Positions 1 to 8,977 of a stretch of 38,249 nt of DNA are shown here, in pieces. The DNA lies in the NCBI GenBank assembly GCA_947632415.1, contig CANRPB010000005.1:1-38249 (forward strand), given 5' to 3'. A program made the translations under genes and the position numbers. The notes under the pieces were generated by a model. The model searched no databases and had not been told where the DNA came from. It saw only the letters and a list, made by a program, of their open reading frames with translations. Numbering within the stretch: position 1 is the stretch's first letter; each line of letters begins with the position of its first letter. Origin of the DNA: an uncultured Bacilli bacterium (GTDB lineage: Bacteria; Bacillota_I; Bacilli_A; RF39; UBA660).

Positions 1-17
1 TAATGTTTTTAAAAATA

Positions 18-47
18 TTTACAATAGTATTGGTAATTTGATACAAT
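18..47 (+). promoter_or_regulatory. Putative sigma-A promoter for prs (TTTACA - 18 nt - TACAAT)
   Basis: TTTACA at 18-23 and TACAAT at 42-47, upstream of the ORF at 75. Confidence 0.55.
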
Positions 48-74
48 CAATGTGTAAGGTTAGGAGTATGATTT

Positions 75-1205
75 ATGTCAAATGATAGTAAGAAATTAAA
101 ATTGATTGTTTTAAAGAGTGCTTTAGAGTTAGGACAAAAAGTTGACTCGCATTTAAAAAGTATTTATTCAACAGATAGTTCATTTATTTTAAATACTAGG
201 GAAACTTGGTTTAATGATGGACATGGTAAGGTTGAACTTATGGACTCTGTTCGTGGTCAAGATGTTTATATTTTTCAGGATATTGGTAATTATTCAATTC
301 CTTATGAGATGCATGGTTTTATTAACCATACATCGCCTAATGATTTGTCTCAACAATTGAGGGATACAATTGGTGCTTGTAAATGTCATCCCAATAGTCT
401 ATCAATAATTATGCCATTATTGTATGCTGGAAGACAACATCGTAGAAATGGCCGTGAGGCTTTAAGTTGTGCGGCTTATTTACGTGAGTTAGATGTTGAT
501 CCTTATGTAAAGAGAATTATTACTTTTGATGCGCATGATGAGGGTGTACAACAAGCTTTGGCATATACAGAGTTCGATAATTTTTTTGCTACTAATGCTA
601 TTTTAGAAAAATTTATTAATGATACTGATATTGAAAAATTAAAGAGAGTTATTTTTGTTGCCCCTGATTTTGGAGCAACAGGTAGAATGAATTTTTATTT
701 AAATTCATTTAATAGTGAGTATATTTTAAAGGATGCAGGAAGTTTTTATAAGAGAAGGGATTATAATACTATCGTTGATGGTAAGAATCCTATTATAGAA
801 CATTCTTATTCTGGAAGTAATGATATTGAGGGTTCTACGGCTATTGTTGTTGATGATATGATAGCGTCTGGTGGTTCGATGTTTGATGTTATTGATGAGT
901 TAAATAAAAAGGGAGTAGCGTATATTTATATTATCAGTACTTTTGCTTTATTTACTAAGGGAATTGATAAGTTTAAAGATTATTATGAGAAAGGAAAATT
1001 TGATGGTATTTATACAACAAATGTAAGTTATATTGATCCTAGATATTTAGAAGAACCATGGCTTAATGTTGTTGACTGTTCAGAATATATTGCTAAAATT
1101 ATATATAATTTAAATATGGGTGAAAGTATTTCTCAATTATTAAGAGATAAAAGTTATCCTGCTAAGGTATTGGCTAAAAAATTTGAAGAAAGTGGTAAAA
1201 AATAG
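75..1205 (+). CDS. prs: Ribose-phosphate pyrophosphokinase
   Basis: 376-aa ORF with PRPP-synthetase-like motifs: RRNGREALSCAAYLRELD, ITFDAHDEG, and the PRPP loop AIVVDDMIASGGSM. Confidence 0.85.
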   Translation: MSNDSKKLKLIVLKSALELGQKVDSHLKSIYSTDSSFILNTRETWFNDGHGKVELMDSVRGQDVYIFQDIGNYSIPYEMHGFINHTSPNDLSQQLRDTIGACKCHPNSLSIIMPLLYAGRQHRRNGREALSCAAYLRELDVDPYVKRIITFDAHDEGVQQALAYTEFDNFFATNAILEKFINDTDIEKLKRVIFVAPDFGATGRMNFYLNSFNSEYILKDAGSFYKRRDYNTIVDGKNPIIEHSYSGSNDIEGSTAIVVDDMIASGGSMFDVIDELNKKGVAYIYIISTFALFTKGIDKFKDYYEKGKFDGIYTTNVSYIDPRYLEEPWLNVVDCSEYIAKIIYNLNMGESISQLLRDKSYPAKVLAKKFEESGKK

Positions 1206-1217
1206 AAATTTTTTTTA

Positions 1218-1258
1218 AGAAGGGACTGTTTGGAATTAATTTTCAAAAGTCTTTTTTT
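1218..1258 (+). terminator. Putative intrinsic terminator after prs
   Basis: AAGGGACT ... AGTCTTTTTTT, a G-U containing stem followed by a T-run. Confidence 0.5.
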
Positions 1259-1362
1259 GGTGTATGCTTTAATTAAAAAATAAGTTGTGTTGGAAAAATT
1301 TGCTTTTTAATTTTTATTGTATATTAAAAACTTTTAATTAATAAAATTATATAGGTGGTTAA

Positions 1363-1602
1363 ATGAAACTAGTAGGGAAAGTGCGAAACTATCTTTTAGA
1401 TGAGGAGTTTAACATGAGGGTATTAAAGAGTAGAGTAAATGTTTGTAATTACGATTCTATTGGTTATTTTGATAGTGATATGGTGATTATTAATTATATG
1501 GATGGTGAAGTTAAGATTAAGGGTGAGAATTTGGTTGTGTCGAAGTTACTTAGTAATGAGGTTTTAATAAATGGTGATATAAAAAATATCGAAATGAGGT
1601 AA
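1363..1602 (+). CDS. yqfC: YqfC-like sporulation protein
   Basis: 79-aa ORF directly upstream of a YqfD-like gene; size, context and beta-rich sequence fit the YqfC/YabP family. Confidence 0.75.
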   Translation: MKLVGKVRNYLLDEEFNMRVLKSRVNVCNYDSIGYFDSDMVIINYMDGEVKIKGENLVVSKLLSNEVLINGDIKNIEMR

Positions 1603-1605
1603 TAT

Positions 1606-2784
1606 ATGAAAAATAAAATAGTCTATATGTTTATCAGTAAAGTTAGGTTAAGGATAATTGGCAAGAATATTAATAGATTTATTATGCGTATTCATAAGAA
1701 TAATATCGATATTTTGAAGTGTGATTATATAAATGATGATGAGGTTAGTATTGTTGTTTATAATAAGGATTATGAGTCTATTTTAAAGATAAAGACTATT
1801 TATAATATAGAGGTTTTGGATACTTTTGGTTTAATTAAAATTAAGAAAAATTTGCGTATTAATAGGTATTTAATTATTAGTCTTATTTTTGGTATTTTTT
1901 TGTTTAAGTTTCTTAGTAGTATTATTTTTGAGGTAGAGGTTGTTCATAATGATGTAAAGACGAGGGAGTTTTTAAAAAGGGAGTTGGCTTTATATAATAT
2001 TAAGGAGAAGAAGTTTAAGAAGAGTTATTCGCAAATTGAAGGGATAAAGGAGGAAATTTTAAATAAGTATAAGGATAAGATTGAGTGGCTTGAAATTGAG
2101 GAAAAGGGTACTAAGTATATAGTTAGGGTTGAGTTAAGGAAGATACTTGAAGAAAAAGTTGGCGATGAGAAACAGAATGTAATTGCTGGTAAGGATGCTG
2201 TTATCAAAGAGATTAAGGCGACTAGTGGTCAGATTGTAAAGTCTATTAATAATTATGTTAAGAAGGGTGATGTGGTTATAAGTGGTAATATTTACGCTAA
2301 TGAGGAGGTAAAGGATACGGTGCCGGCTCAAGGTACTGTTTATGGTGAGGTATGGTATGAGATAAATGTAACTTATCCTTTTGCTTATAGTGAAACGAGG
2401 GAGCTTGATAGGAAAAGAGATGTTTTGGTTTTAAAGTTTTTAAATAGGAGTATTGAGTTTTCTAGGAAACATTTTAAGAATAAGAAGGTTGATGAGCAGG
2501 TTTTACTTAAAAGTGGTGTGCTTCCTATATCTTTGGTTAGACAAAGGCAAACTGAGGTTTCTGTGATTGATCAGATTTTGACGGTTGATGAGGCGGCTAT
2601 TTTAGCTAAGGAAAAGGCTGTAAGTAAGATTTCTGAGAATTTGGATGATGATGAGTATATAATGAATTATAAGGTACTTAGTACTAATGTTAAGGAGAGT
2701 GAATTGGAGTTAAGTGTGTTTTTTTCGGTGTATGAGAATATAACGGAGTATGAAGTTATTGTTGATGACATGAATATTGAATAA
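1606..2784 (+). CDS. yqfD: YqfD-like sporulation membrane protein
   Basis: 392-aa ORF with a TM around residues 85-105 and YqfD-like features (VRVELRK, NVIAGKDAVIKEIKATSGQIV...VKKGDVVISG); follows yqfC. Confidence 0.85.
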   Translation: MKNKIVYMFISKVRLRIIGKNINRFIMRIHKNNIDILKCDYINDDEVSIVVYNKDYESILKIKTIYNIEVLDTFGLIKIKKNLRINRYLIISLIFGIFLFKFLSSIIFEVEVVHNDVKTREFLKRELALYNIKEKKFKKSYSQIEGIKEEILNKYKDKIEWLEIEEKGTKYIVRVELRKILEEKVGDEKQNVIAGKDAVIKEIKATSGQIVKSINNYVKKGDVVISGNIYANEEVKDTVPAQGTVYGEVWYEINVTYPFAYSETRELDRKRDVLVLKFLNRSIEFSRKHFKNKKVDEQVLLKSGVLPISLVRQRQTEVSVIDQILTVDEAAILAKEKAVSKISENLDDDEYIMNYKVLSTNVKESELELSVFFSVYENITEYEVIVDDMNIE

Positions 2785-2835
2785 GATTTGTGGTTTTTTT
2801 TATTAAAAGAGTGTATAATATATCTAGGTGAAAAA

Positions 2836-3288
2836 ATGGATAATGTAGAAATATTTAATGAAACGAATGAGGAAATAAAGGATATTGGTGTTTTAAAGCC
2901 ATTGCTAGAGTATGCTCAAAAAGTAGAAGGTTTGGATGATACTGAGTTGGAGTTTAGTGTTATTATTGTGGATAATAAGAGAATCCATGAGATAAATAAG
3001 TTGTATCGAAATATTGATAGACCAACTGATGTTATTTCTTTTGCTTTGGAGGATTATAAGGATGTGGAGTTTGATAATTATAGGCCTCTTGGGGATATTT
3101 ATATTTCAATTGATAAGGTAAAGGAACAAGCGAATGAGTATGGGCATAGTGAACTTAGGGAGTTAGCTTTTTTAACGGTTCATGGTTTTTTACATTTGCT
3201 TGGTTATGATCATATGAAAAAAGAGGATGAAGAAATAATGTTTGCGCGTCAGGAGTTGATTTTAGATGGATTCGGTATCGAGAGATAA
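2836..3288 (+). CDS. ybeY: Endoribonuclease YbeY (rRNA maturation factor)
   Basis: Zinc motif HGFLHLLGYDH and NKLYRNIDRPTDVISFAL. ATG at 2836 preferred over the track start at 2788. Confidence 0.95.
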   Translation: MDNVEIFNETNEEIKDIGVLKPLLEYAQKVEGLDDTELEFSVIIVDNKRIHEINKLYRNIDRPTDVISFALEDYKDVEFDNYRPLGDIYISIDKVKEQANEYGHSELRELAFLTVHGFLHLLGYDHMKKEDEEIMFARQELILDGFGIER

Positions 3289-3661
3289 GTTGAAGCAAAG
3301 AAGTGTAAAAAGACTTTTTAAGAGTTTTAAGTATGCGATTGATGGTATTATATATGCGTTTAAGTTTGAACAAAATATAATAGCGCATACTATAATTTGT
3401 ATAACAGTAATTATGCTTGGAATGTTACTTAAAATAGATCATTTTGAGTGGTTGGTTTGTTTTATATTATTTGGTTTGGTTATCGCTACGGAACTGATTA
3501 ATACTTCTATTGAGGCTATGGTTGATTTGATTTGCCCTAAGAAAGATCCACTTGCTAAAATTGCAAAGGATACGGCGAGTGGAGCAGTGTTGGTTTTTGC
3601 TTTGGTGTCAGTTATTGCTGGTTTAATTATTTTTGTACCTAAAATAGTTGCTTTATTATAG
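3266..3661 (+). CDS. dgkA: Diacylglycerol kinase / undecaprenol kinase family protein
   Basis: TELINTSIEAMVDLICP and DPLAKIAKDTASGAVLV motifs; TM-rich; conserved context ybeY-dgkA-cdd-era. Confidence 0.93.
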   Translation: MDSVSRDKLKQRSVKRLFKSFKYAIDGIIYAFKFEQNIIAHTIICITVIMLGMLLKIDHFEWLVCFILFGLVIATELINTSIEAMVDLICPKKDPLAKIAKDTASGAVLVFALVSVIAGLIIFVPKIVALL

Positions 3662-3680
3662 TTTTGTAAGGTTGTATAAT

Positions 3681-3716
3681 AAAAACAGATTAAAGGGTTA
3701 TTCTTAATCTGTTTTT
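3681..3716. terminator. Bidirectional terminator between convergent dgkA and aquaporin genes
   Basis: Perfect 13-bp inverted repeat AAAAACAGATTAA / TTAATCTGTTTTT with a 10-nt loop; A/T tracts on both sides. Confidence 0.85.
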
Positions 3717-3722
3717 AAGTAG

Positions 3723-4397
3723 TTATTTTTTTGTTGTTTTTAAAATGAATTTATAGTATAGTCCTGCTAAGATACAACCTATAATTGGCGCTACTATGAA
3801 TAGCCATACTTGACTTAAGGCTTCTCCTCCTTGTAGGACTGCTGGTGCCAAACTTCTAGCTGGGTTGACACTTGTGCCAGTGAATGGAATACCAAATAAG
3901 TGAACTAAAGTTAAGGTTAAACCAATTACAATTCCTGCTACTTGGCTATTTTCATTCTTATCTGTTACGCTTAAAATAGTTGTTATAAAAATGAATGTTA
4001 AGACTATTTCGACTATCATAGCAATTAGAATATTAACCTCAGTTTCTTTTCCGATGATACCTCCATATCCGTTTGCGCCTAGTGCTTCAAAACTTCCAAG
4101 GCATAGCGCTAATAACAATGAGCCTAAGAATGCTCCTAATACTTGAAATACAATGTACCAAACACATTCTTTTTTATCCATTTTTCCTGCAATTGTAAAT
4201 GCGATTGATACACATGGATTGATGTGGCATCCAGATATTTTTCCGACGCCATAAGCAGCGGCTATGATTACAAGTCCAAATGCGAGTGATGTTCCAATAA
4301 CACCATTAACAGTATTGCATCCTAGTATAACGGCTACGCCACATGCTATTAGCGTGAGCATCATTGTTCCTACGAATTCTGCAATGTATTTTTTCAT
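3723..4397 (-). CDS. MIP family channel protein (aquaporin)
   Basis: 224 aa, six TMs, motifs GCHINPCVS and GTSVNPARS; RBS ggaggtg before ATG on the minus strand. Confidence 0.93.
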   Translation of the reverse strand: MKKYIAEFVGTMMLTLIACGVAVILGCNTVNGVIGTSLAFGLVIIAAAYGVGKISGCHINPCVSIAFTIAGKMDKKECVWYIVFQVLGAFLGSLLLALCLGSFEALGANGYGGIIGKETEVNILIAMIVEIVLTFIFITTILSVTDKNENSQVAGIVIGLTLTLVHLFGIPFTGTSVNPARSLAPAVLQGGEALSQVWLFIVAPIIGCILAGLYYKFILKTTKK

Positions 4398-4513
4398 AAA
4401 TTCACCTCCTTATAATAATTATACAATATTAATAAAAAATAAAAAACTAAAAACTCTTTAATCGTGGCTTTATTTGTGATATACTGGTTTTAGCATGGTA
4501 AAAGGAGGAGAAT

Positions 4514-4900
4514 ATGAAGGAAAAGTTGTTAAAACTACGTGAGAATGCTTATGCTAAATATTCTAACTTTCCTGTTTCGTCAATTGTGGTTACTTATGAT
4601 GGGAAGGAATTTTGTGGAGTTAATGTTGAAGATGCCAGTTATAGGGCTGGGGCTTGTGCAGAGAGAGTGGCTTTGTTTTCTATGTTGGCTTCTGGGTATA
4701 AAAAGGGTGATGTTAAGGAGATACATGTTATGACTTCGGCTAAGAGTATTGGAACACCTTGTTTTGTGTGTAGACAAATGATATTTGAGTTATGTAGTAA
4801 AGATACGCCGATATTTTGTTATTCTATTGATGGTGATGTTAAAAAGTATACAGTGGAAGAATTGTGTCCTTATCCTTTTGGTGAGGAGGATTTAAAGTGA
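4514..4900 (+). CDS. cdd: Cytidine deaminase
   Basis: CAERVALF and PCFVCRQMIFEL zinc motifs; RBS aaaggagg. Confidence 0.95.
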   Translation: MKEKLLKLRENAYAKYSNFPVSSIVVTYDGKEFCGVNVEDASYRAGACAERVALFSMLASGYKKGDVKEIHVMTSAKSIGTPCFVCRQMIFELCSKDTPIFCYSIDGDVKKYTVEELCPYPFGEEDLK

Positions 4901-5784
4901 AATCTGGTTTTGTAACGTTAATTGGACGGCCAAATGTTGGGAAGTCCACTTTAATAAATAGTATTGTTGGGAAAAAGGTTGCTATAACTTCTAATAAACC
5001 ACAAACAACTAGAAATATTATACAGGGTATATATAATGCTTCTGATTTGCAGATTGTGTTTGTTGATACTCCTGGTATTCATAAGCCTAGTCACAAACTT
5101 GGAAAAACGTTGAATAAACAGGCTTATTATTCTATTCAGGATGTTGATGTTGTTATGATGCTTATAGATGGAAGTGAGCCTTTAGGTAGTGGAGATAAGT
5201 ATATAATTGAGACTTTAAAAGAGATAAAAAAACCAGTTATATTAATAATAAATAAGATTGATAAGATGACTAAGGAAGATATATTAAAGAAGATAGATGA
5301 GTATAAAGATTTATATGATTTTAAGGAGATTATTCCTTTATCGGCGTTGAAGAAGGATAATGTTTATACGGTTGTCGATGTACTTAAGAATTATCTTACT
5401 GATAGTATTAAATATTATGAGGATGATATGTATACTAATAAGACAATACCTTTTATTGTTTCGGAAATTGTTAGGGAGAAAGTGTTTAATTTAACTGATG
5501 AGGAAGTTCCTCATTCTATAACTTGTGTAACGGAGAATATTGAACACAAAAATGAGCACTATGTTATTAATGTTGCGATTGTGGTTGATAGGGATTCGTT
5601 AAAGAAGATTGTTATTGGAAAGCATGGTAATAAAATAAAAGAGGTTGGAATAAGAGCTCGAAAAGAATTAGAGGAATTGTTGGGAGAAAAGATTTATTTG
5701 GAGTTGTTTGTGAAAACTATTCCTAAGTGGCGTGATAAAGAAAAGTATCTTTCTGAATTTGGTTATAATGATTTTTTAGAGTGA
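4897..5784 (+). CDS. era: GTPase Era
   Basis: GRPNVGKSTLINS, DTPGIHKP, NKID and C-terminal KH domain (IVIGKHGNKIKEVG). GTG start overlaps the cdd stop. Confidence 0.97.
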   Translation: MKSGFVTLIGRPNVGKSTLINSIVGKKVAITSNKPQTTRNIIQGIYNASDLQIVFVDTPGIHKPSHKLGKTLNKQAYYSIQDVDVVMMLIDGSEPLGSGDKYIIETLKEIKKPVILIINKIDKMTKEDILKKIDEYKDLYDFKEIIPLSALKKDNVYTVVDVLKNYLTDSIKYYEDDMYTNKTIPFIVSEIVREKVFNLTDEEVPHSITCVTENIEHKNEHYVINVAIVVDRDSLKKIVIGKHGNKIKEVGIRARKELEELLGEKIYLELFVKTIPKWRDKEKYLSEFGYNDFLE

Positions 5785-5825
5785 ATATTTTTTTAAATTA
5801 TAACCAATATATAATAGGTGATAAT

Positions 5826-5936
5826 ATGAAGGATTTGTTATGGAATTTATTCAGAAATACAGGAAAGATAGAGTATTATTTAAAGTTAAAGGAAGTAGAA
5901 AAAAATGAGAGAGATAGTAGAGGGAAAACGTTATAG
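5826..5936 (+). CDS. yqzL: YqzL-like small protein (36 aa), absent from the ORF track
   Basis: Manual translation MKDLLWNLFRNTGKIEYYLKLKEVEKNERDSRGKTL*. Resembles YqzL (W-x-x-F/L...TG-x-I-x-x-YL...KE) and sits between era and recO as in Bacillus. Confidence 0.75.
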   Translation: MKDLLWNLFRNTGKIEYYLKLKEVEKNERDSRGKTL

Positions 5937-6123
5937 ACATTTTAAGGGTGATATTGTAACTGTGTTATATATTGCTAAGGACACTGAAACCTTGGAAAAG
6001 AAGGTTGTGTATATGCATAATGGACAAGTATGGGTTAGAGATTATAATATGTTTGTGTCTCTTGTTGATAGGGTCAAGTACCCTGATGTATCACAGGTTT
6101 ATCGTTTTGAGGAAGTATGTTAG
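5905..6123 (+). CDS. DUF1653 domain-containing protein
   Basis: 72 aa: YRHFKGDIVTVLYIAKDTETLEKKVVYMHNGQVWVRDYNMF, a DUF1653-type sequence. Confidence 0.85.
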   Translation: MREIVEGKRYRHFKGDIVTVLYIAKDTETLEKKVVYMHNGQVWVRDYNMFVSLVDRVKYPDVSQVYRFEEVC

Positions 6124-6857
6124 AGAAAATAGAAGGTATAATTATATCTGAAAAGACATATAGTGAAACGAGTAAAATAATTGATATAATTACTAAAAAG
6201 TATGGTAAAATTAGTGTCCTTGCTAAGGGGGCTAAGACTTTGAAAAGCAAAGTGAGAAGTTCTTCGACTAAGTTAACTTTGGGCTGTTTTAATATAGTAT
6301 ATAAAGAAGGTAAACTTTCTAGTCTTGTAGATATTGATGTTATTAATTTTTATAAAAATATTAAAAAGGATATAATTAAAATAAGTTATGCTTCTTATAT
6401 ATTAGAGTTAGTAGAACAGGTAATAAAGCAGAATATGTCTGATGAATTATATGATAATTTGCTTGCGGCTTTGAATAAGATTGAAGATGGTTTAGATCCT
6501 TTGGTTATAACTAATATTTTAGAGTTGAAGTGTTTAAATTATTTGGGGGTAATGCCGGTAATAGATGCTTGTATTAAGTGTGGTAGTACCAATATCATAA
6601 CTATATCTAGTGATGCTGGTGGTTATTTGTGTAGGAATTGCCGAACCAGAGAGACTATTGTTGATGAAAGAACAGTAAAGTTGATTAGAATGTTTTATTA
6701 TGTTGACATGAATAAGATTTCTAAGTTAGATATAAGTTCTAAGGTGAAGGAAGAAATTAATTATTTTTTGAGTTGTTATTATGATAGATATACAGGGTTA
6801 TATTTAAAAAGTAAAAGTTTAATTGAAAAATTGTCAAAAGTAGGTGGGGTATGTTAG
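6117..6857 (+). CDS. recO: DNA repair protein RecO
   Basis: N-terminal OB-fold (EGIIISEKTYSETSKIIDIITKKYGKISVLAKGAK) and zinc finger CIKC..CRNC; context era-yqzL-recO. Confidence 0.93.
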   Translation: MLEKIEGIIISEKTYSETSKIIDIITKKYGKISVLAKGAKTLKSKVRSSSTKLTLGCFNIVYKEGKLSSLVDIDVINFYKNIKKDIIKISYASYILELVEQVIKQNMSDELYDNLLAALNKIEDGLDPLVITNILELKCLNYLGVMPVIDACIKCGSTNIITISSDAGGYLCRNCRTRETIVDERTVKLIRMFYYVDMNKISKLDISSKVKEEINYFLSCYYDRYTGLYLKSKSLIEKLSKVGGVC

Positions 6858-7285
6858 AAAAGTATAAGTATGTGTTTGTTCCGATTATAACTCTTTTGGT
6901 TTGTCAAACTTTAAAGTTTATTATTGAGTCGGTGATGACTAGGAAGTTTACTTGGGGAAGGCTGTTTAATGGCTCTGGTGGAATGCCAAGTTCTCATGCT
7001 TCTTTTTCGGTGTCATTAATGATGATGATTGGCCTGAATTTAGGGTTTGATAGTGTGGAGTTTGCTGTAGCACTGGTTTTTGCTTTTATTGTGTGCTATG
7101 ATGCGATGGGATTAAGAATGGAAAGTGGGAAACAGGCTGAGGCTATTAATAAGATTTTTGATGAAATATTTGAGAAAGATAAATTTACAAAGTTAAAGGA
7201 GAAACTTGGTCATAAACCGCAAGAGGTTTTGGTAGGGATTATTTTAGGTAGTTTGTCGGCTTTGTTTTTTACATATTTTATATAA
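6851..7285 (+). CDS. Divergent PAP2 family protein (YuiD-like)
   Basis: GGMPSSHASFSVSLMMMIGL and VCYDAMGLRMESGKQAEAIN motifs. Confidence 0.88.
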   Translation: MLEKYKYVFVPIITLLVCQTLKFIIESVMTRKFTWGRLFNGSGGMPSSHASFSVSLMMMIGLNLGFDSVEFAVALVFAFIVCYDAMGLRMESGKQAEAINKIFDEIFEKDKFTKLKEKLGHKPQEVLVGIILGSLSALFFTYFI

Positions 7286-7290
7286 ATATA

Positions 7291-7319
7291 TTTACAAATA
7301 ATTACACCAATAGTATAAT
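7291..7319 (+). promoter_or_regulatory. Sigma-A promoter of glyS T-box leader (TTTACA - 17 nt - TATAAT)
   Basis: TTTACA 7291-7296, TATAAT 7314-7319, 17-bp spacer. Confidence 0.8.
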
Positions 7320-7325
7320 GATAGT

Positions 7326-7457
7326 GATATTGGGATGCGATGACTGGCTTGGAAACCATGAGCAATACATTTAAAGTTGATTCTTTTAGAATAAGTAAGG
7401 TGGAACCGCGGGGTAACTCGTCCTTAATTGTCTAGAAGATTTTTTTTGGAAAGGATG
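7326..7457 (+). ncRNA. T-box leader of glyS (tRNA-Gly responsive)
   Basis: T-box consensus-like AAGGTGGAACCGCGGGG...CTCGTCCTT at 7397-7425. The TGGA bulge matches the U73-CCA end of tRNA-Gly. GGC, a candidate Gly specifier, occurs at 7346-7348. Directly upstream of glyS. Confidence 0.88.
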
Positions 7458-7462
7458 ATTTT

Positions 7463-8833
7463 ATGGAAAAAATATCGATGGAAAAGATGGCTAATTTGTG
7501 CAAACAATATGGTTTTATTTATCAAGGAAGTGAGATTTATGATGGTCTTGCGAATACTTGGGATTATGGTCCATTGGGTAGTAGATTAAAGAATAATATC
7601 AAGGATGCTTGGAGAAAGAAATTTATTCAAGAAAATAAAAATGCTTATGAGTTGGATGCTGGTATTTTGATGCATCCTAGGGTTTGGGAGGCTTCTGGTC
7701 ATGTTGGTGGTTTTTCTGATCCTTTAATTGATTGTAAAGAGTGTAAGACGAGGCATAGAGTTGATCATTTAATTGAAGACTTTGATGCTAGTGTTGTTGC
7801 TGATAAGATGACGGATGCTGAAATGATGGATTTTGTTAGGAAAAATAGTATTCCTTGTCCTAAGTGTGGTAAGTCTAATTATACTGATATTCGCGAGTTT
7901 AATTTAATGTTTGAGACTTATCGTGGTGTTACTAAGGATTCTAAGAATGTTGTTTATTTAAGACCTGAGAATGCGCAGGGTGAGTATGTTAATTTTCTTA
8001 ATGTTCAAAGGAGTATGCGTGCGAAGTTACCTTTTGCAATAGGACAGATTGGTAAGGCTTTTAGAAATGAGATTACACCAGGAAACTTTACGTTTAGGAC
8101 TATTGAATTTGAACAGATGGAATTTCAGACTTTTTGTAAAAAAGGAATGGATGAAGAGATATATAGTCATTATAAGGATTATGCTAAGAGGTATTTTAAT
8201 TATTTAGGTTTGTCTAGTGAAAATTTAAGGTATCATGATCATGATAAATTAGCGCATTATGCTAAAGAAGCATGTGATATTGAGTATAAATTTCCTTTTG
8301 GTTGGGGAGAGATTAATGGTACTCACAATCGTACTGATTTTGATTTGTCTAGGCATCAGGAGTTTAGCGGTAAGTCTTTAGAGTATTTAGATCCAGATAC
8401 TAATGAAAAGTATATTCCATATATTGTTGAGTCAACGGTTGGTTGTGATAGGACAGTATTAGCGGTTTTATTTGAAAGTTATTGTGAAGAAGTATTAGAG
8501 GATGGTACAACTAGAGAAGTATTGAAGTTAAAGCCTTTTTTGGCTCCTTATAAAGTGGCTGTTTTACCTCTTATGAAGAAGTTTCATAGTTCTAAGGCAT
8601 TAGAGATTTATGATTTATTGAGTAAGGAATTTATGACTTCCTATGATGAGTCTGGTAATATTGGTAAGAGGTATAGAAGACAGGATGTAATTGGAACACC
8701 TTATTGTGTTACAGTTGATGAGGATACGTTAAATTGTAATACAGTTACTGTAAGGGATAGGGATACTATGAAACAAGTAACTTTGAATATTGATGAGTTG
8801 GTTGATTATATTAAAGAGAGAGTAAAGTTTTAG
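7463..8833 (+). CDS. glyS: Glycyl-tRNA synthetase (single-chain, class II)
   Basis: KMANLCKQYGFIYQGSEIYDGLANTWDYGPLG, RPENAQGEYVNF, RNEITPGNFTFRTIEFEQMEFQ. Confidence 0.97.
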   Translation: MEKISMEKMANLCKQYGFIYQGSEIYDGLANTWDYGPLGSRLKNNIKDAWRKKFIQENKNAYELDAGILMHPRVWEASGHVGGFSDPLIDCKECKTRHRVDHLIEDFDASVVADKMTDAEMMDFVRKNSIPCPKCGKSNYTDIREFNLMFETYRGVTKDSKNVVYLRPENAQGEYVNFLNVQRSMRAKLPFAIGQIGKAFRNEITPGNFTFRTIEFEQMEFQTFCKKGMDEEIYSHYKDYAKRYFNYLGLSSENLRYHDHDKLAHYAKEACDIEYKFPFGWGEINGTHNRTDFDLSRHQEFSGKSLEYLDPDTNEKYIPYIVESTVGCDRTVLAVLFESYCEEVLEDGTTREVLKLKPFLAPYKVAVLPLMKKFHSSKALEIYDLLSKEFMTSYDESGNIGKRYRRQDVIGTPYCVTVDEDTLNCNTVTVRDRDTMKQVTLNIDELVDYIKERVKF

Positions 8834-8853
8834 GGCACATATGTGTCTTTTTT
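8833..8853 (+). terminator. Intrinsic terminator after glyS
   Basis: GGCACATATGTGTC hairpin followed by TTTTTT. Confidence 0.8.
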
Positions 8854-8977
8854 GGTGTTAATGATTGTAATTAAGTTTGAAAATATATTTATAAATTTTT
8901 CATTTTAAAAGTTTCATGTAAAAATATTAAATTATCTTTGATTTGAAATTTTTATGGTTCAAAATTGTAAAAAGGTA

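Noticed and set aside
2025-2331. Minus-strand ORFs within yqfD
   Set aside because: Antisense to a well-supported gene, low-complexity composition, no recognisable domain or RBS.
1363-2784. yqfC-yqfD as proof that the organism sporulates
   Set aside because: Two sporulation-type genes plus CotH are suggestive, but CotH-family proteins occur outside sporulation and the wider genome would be needed (spo0A, sigE/F/G/K).
4539-4733. Out-of-frame + strand ORF in cdd
   Set aside because: Shadow frame of cytidine deaminase.
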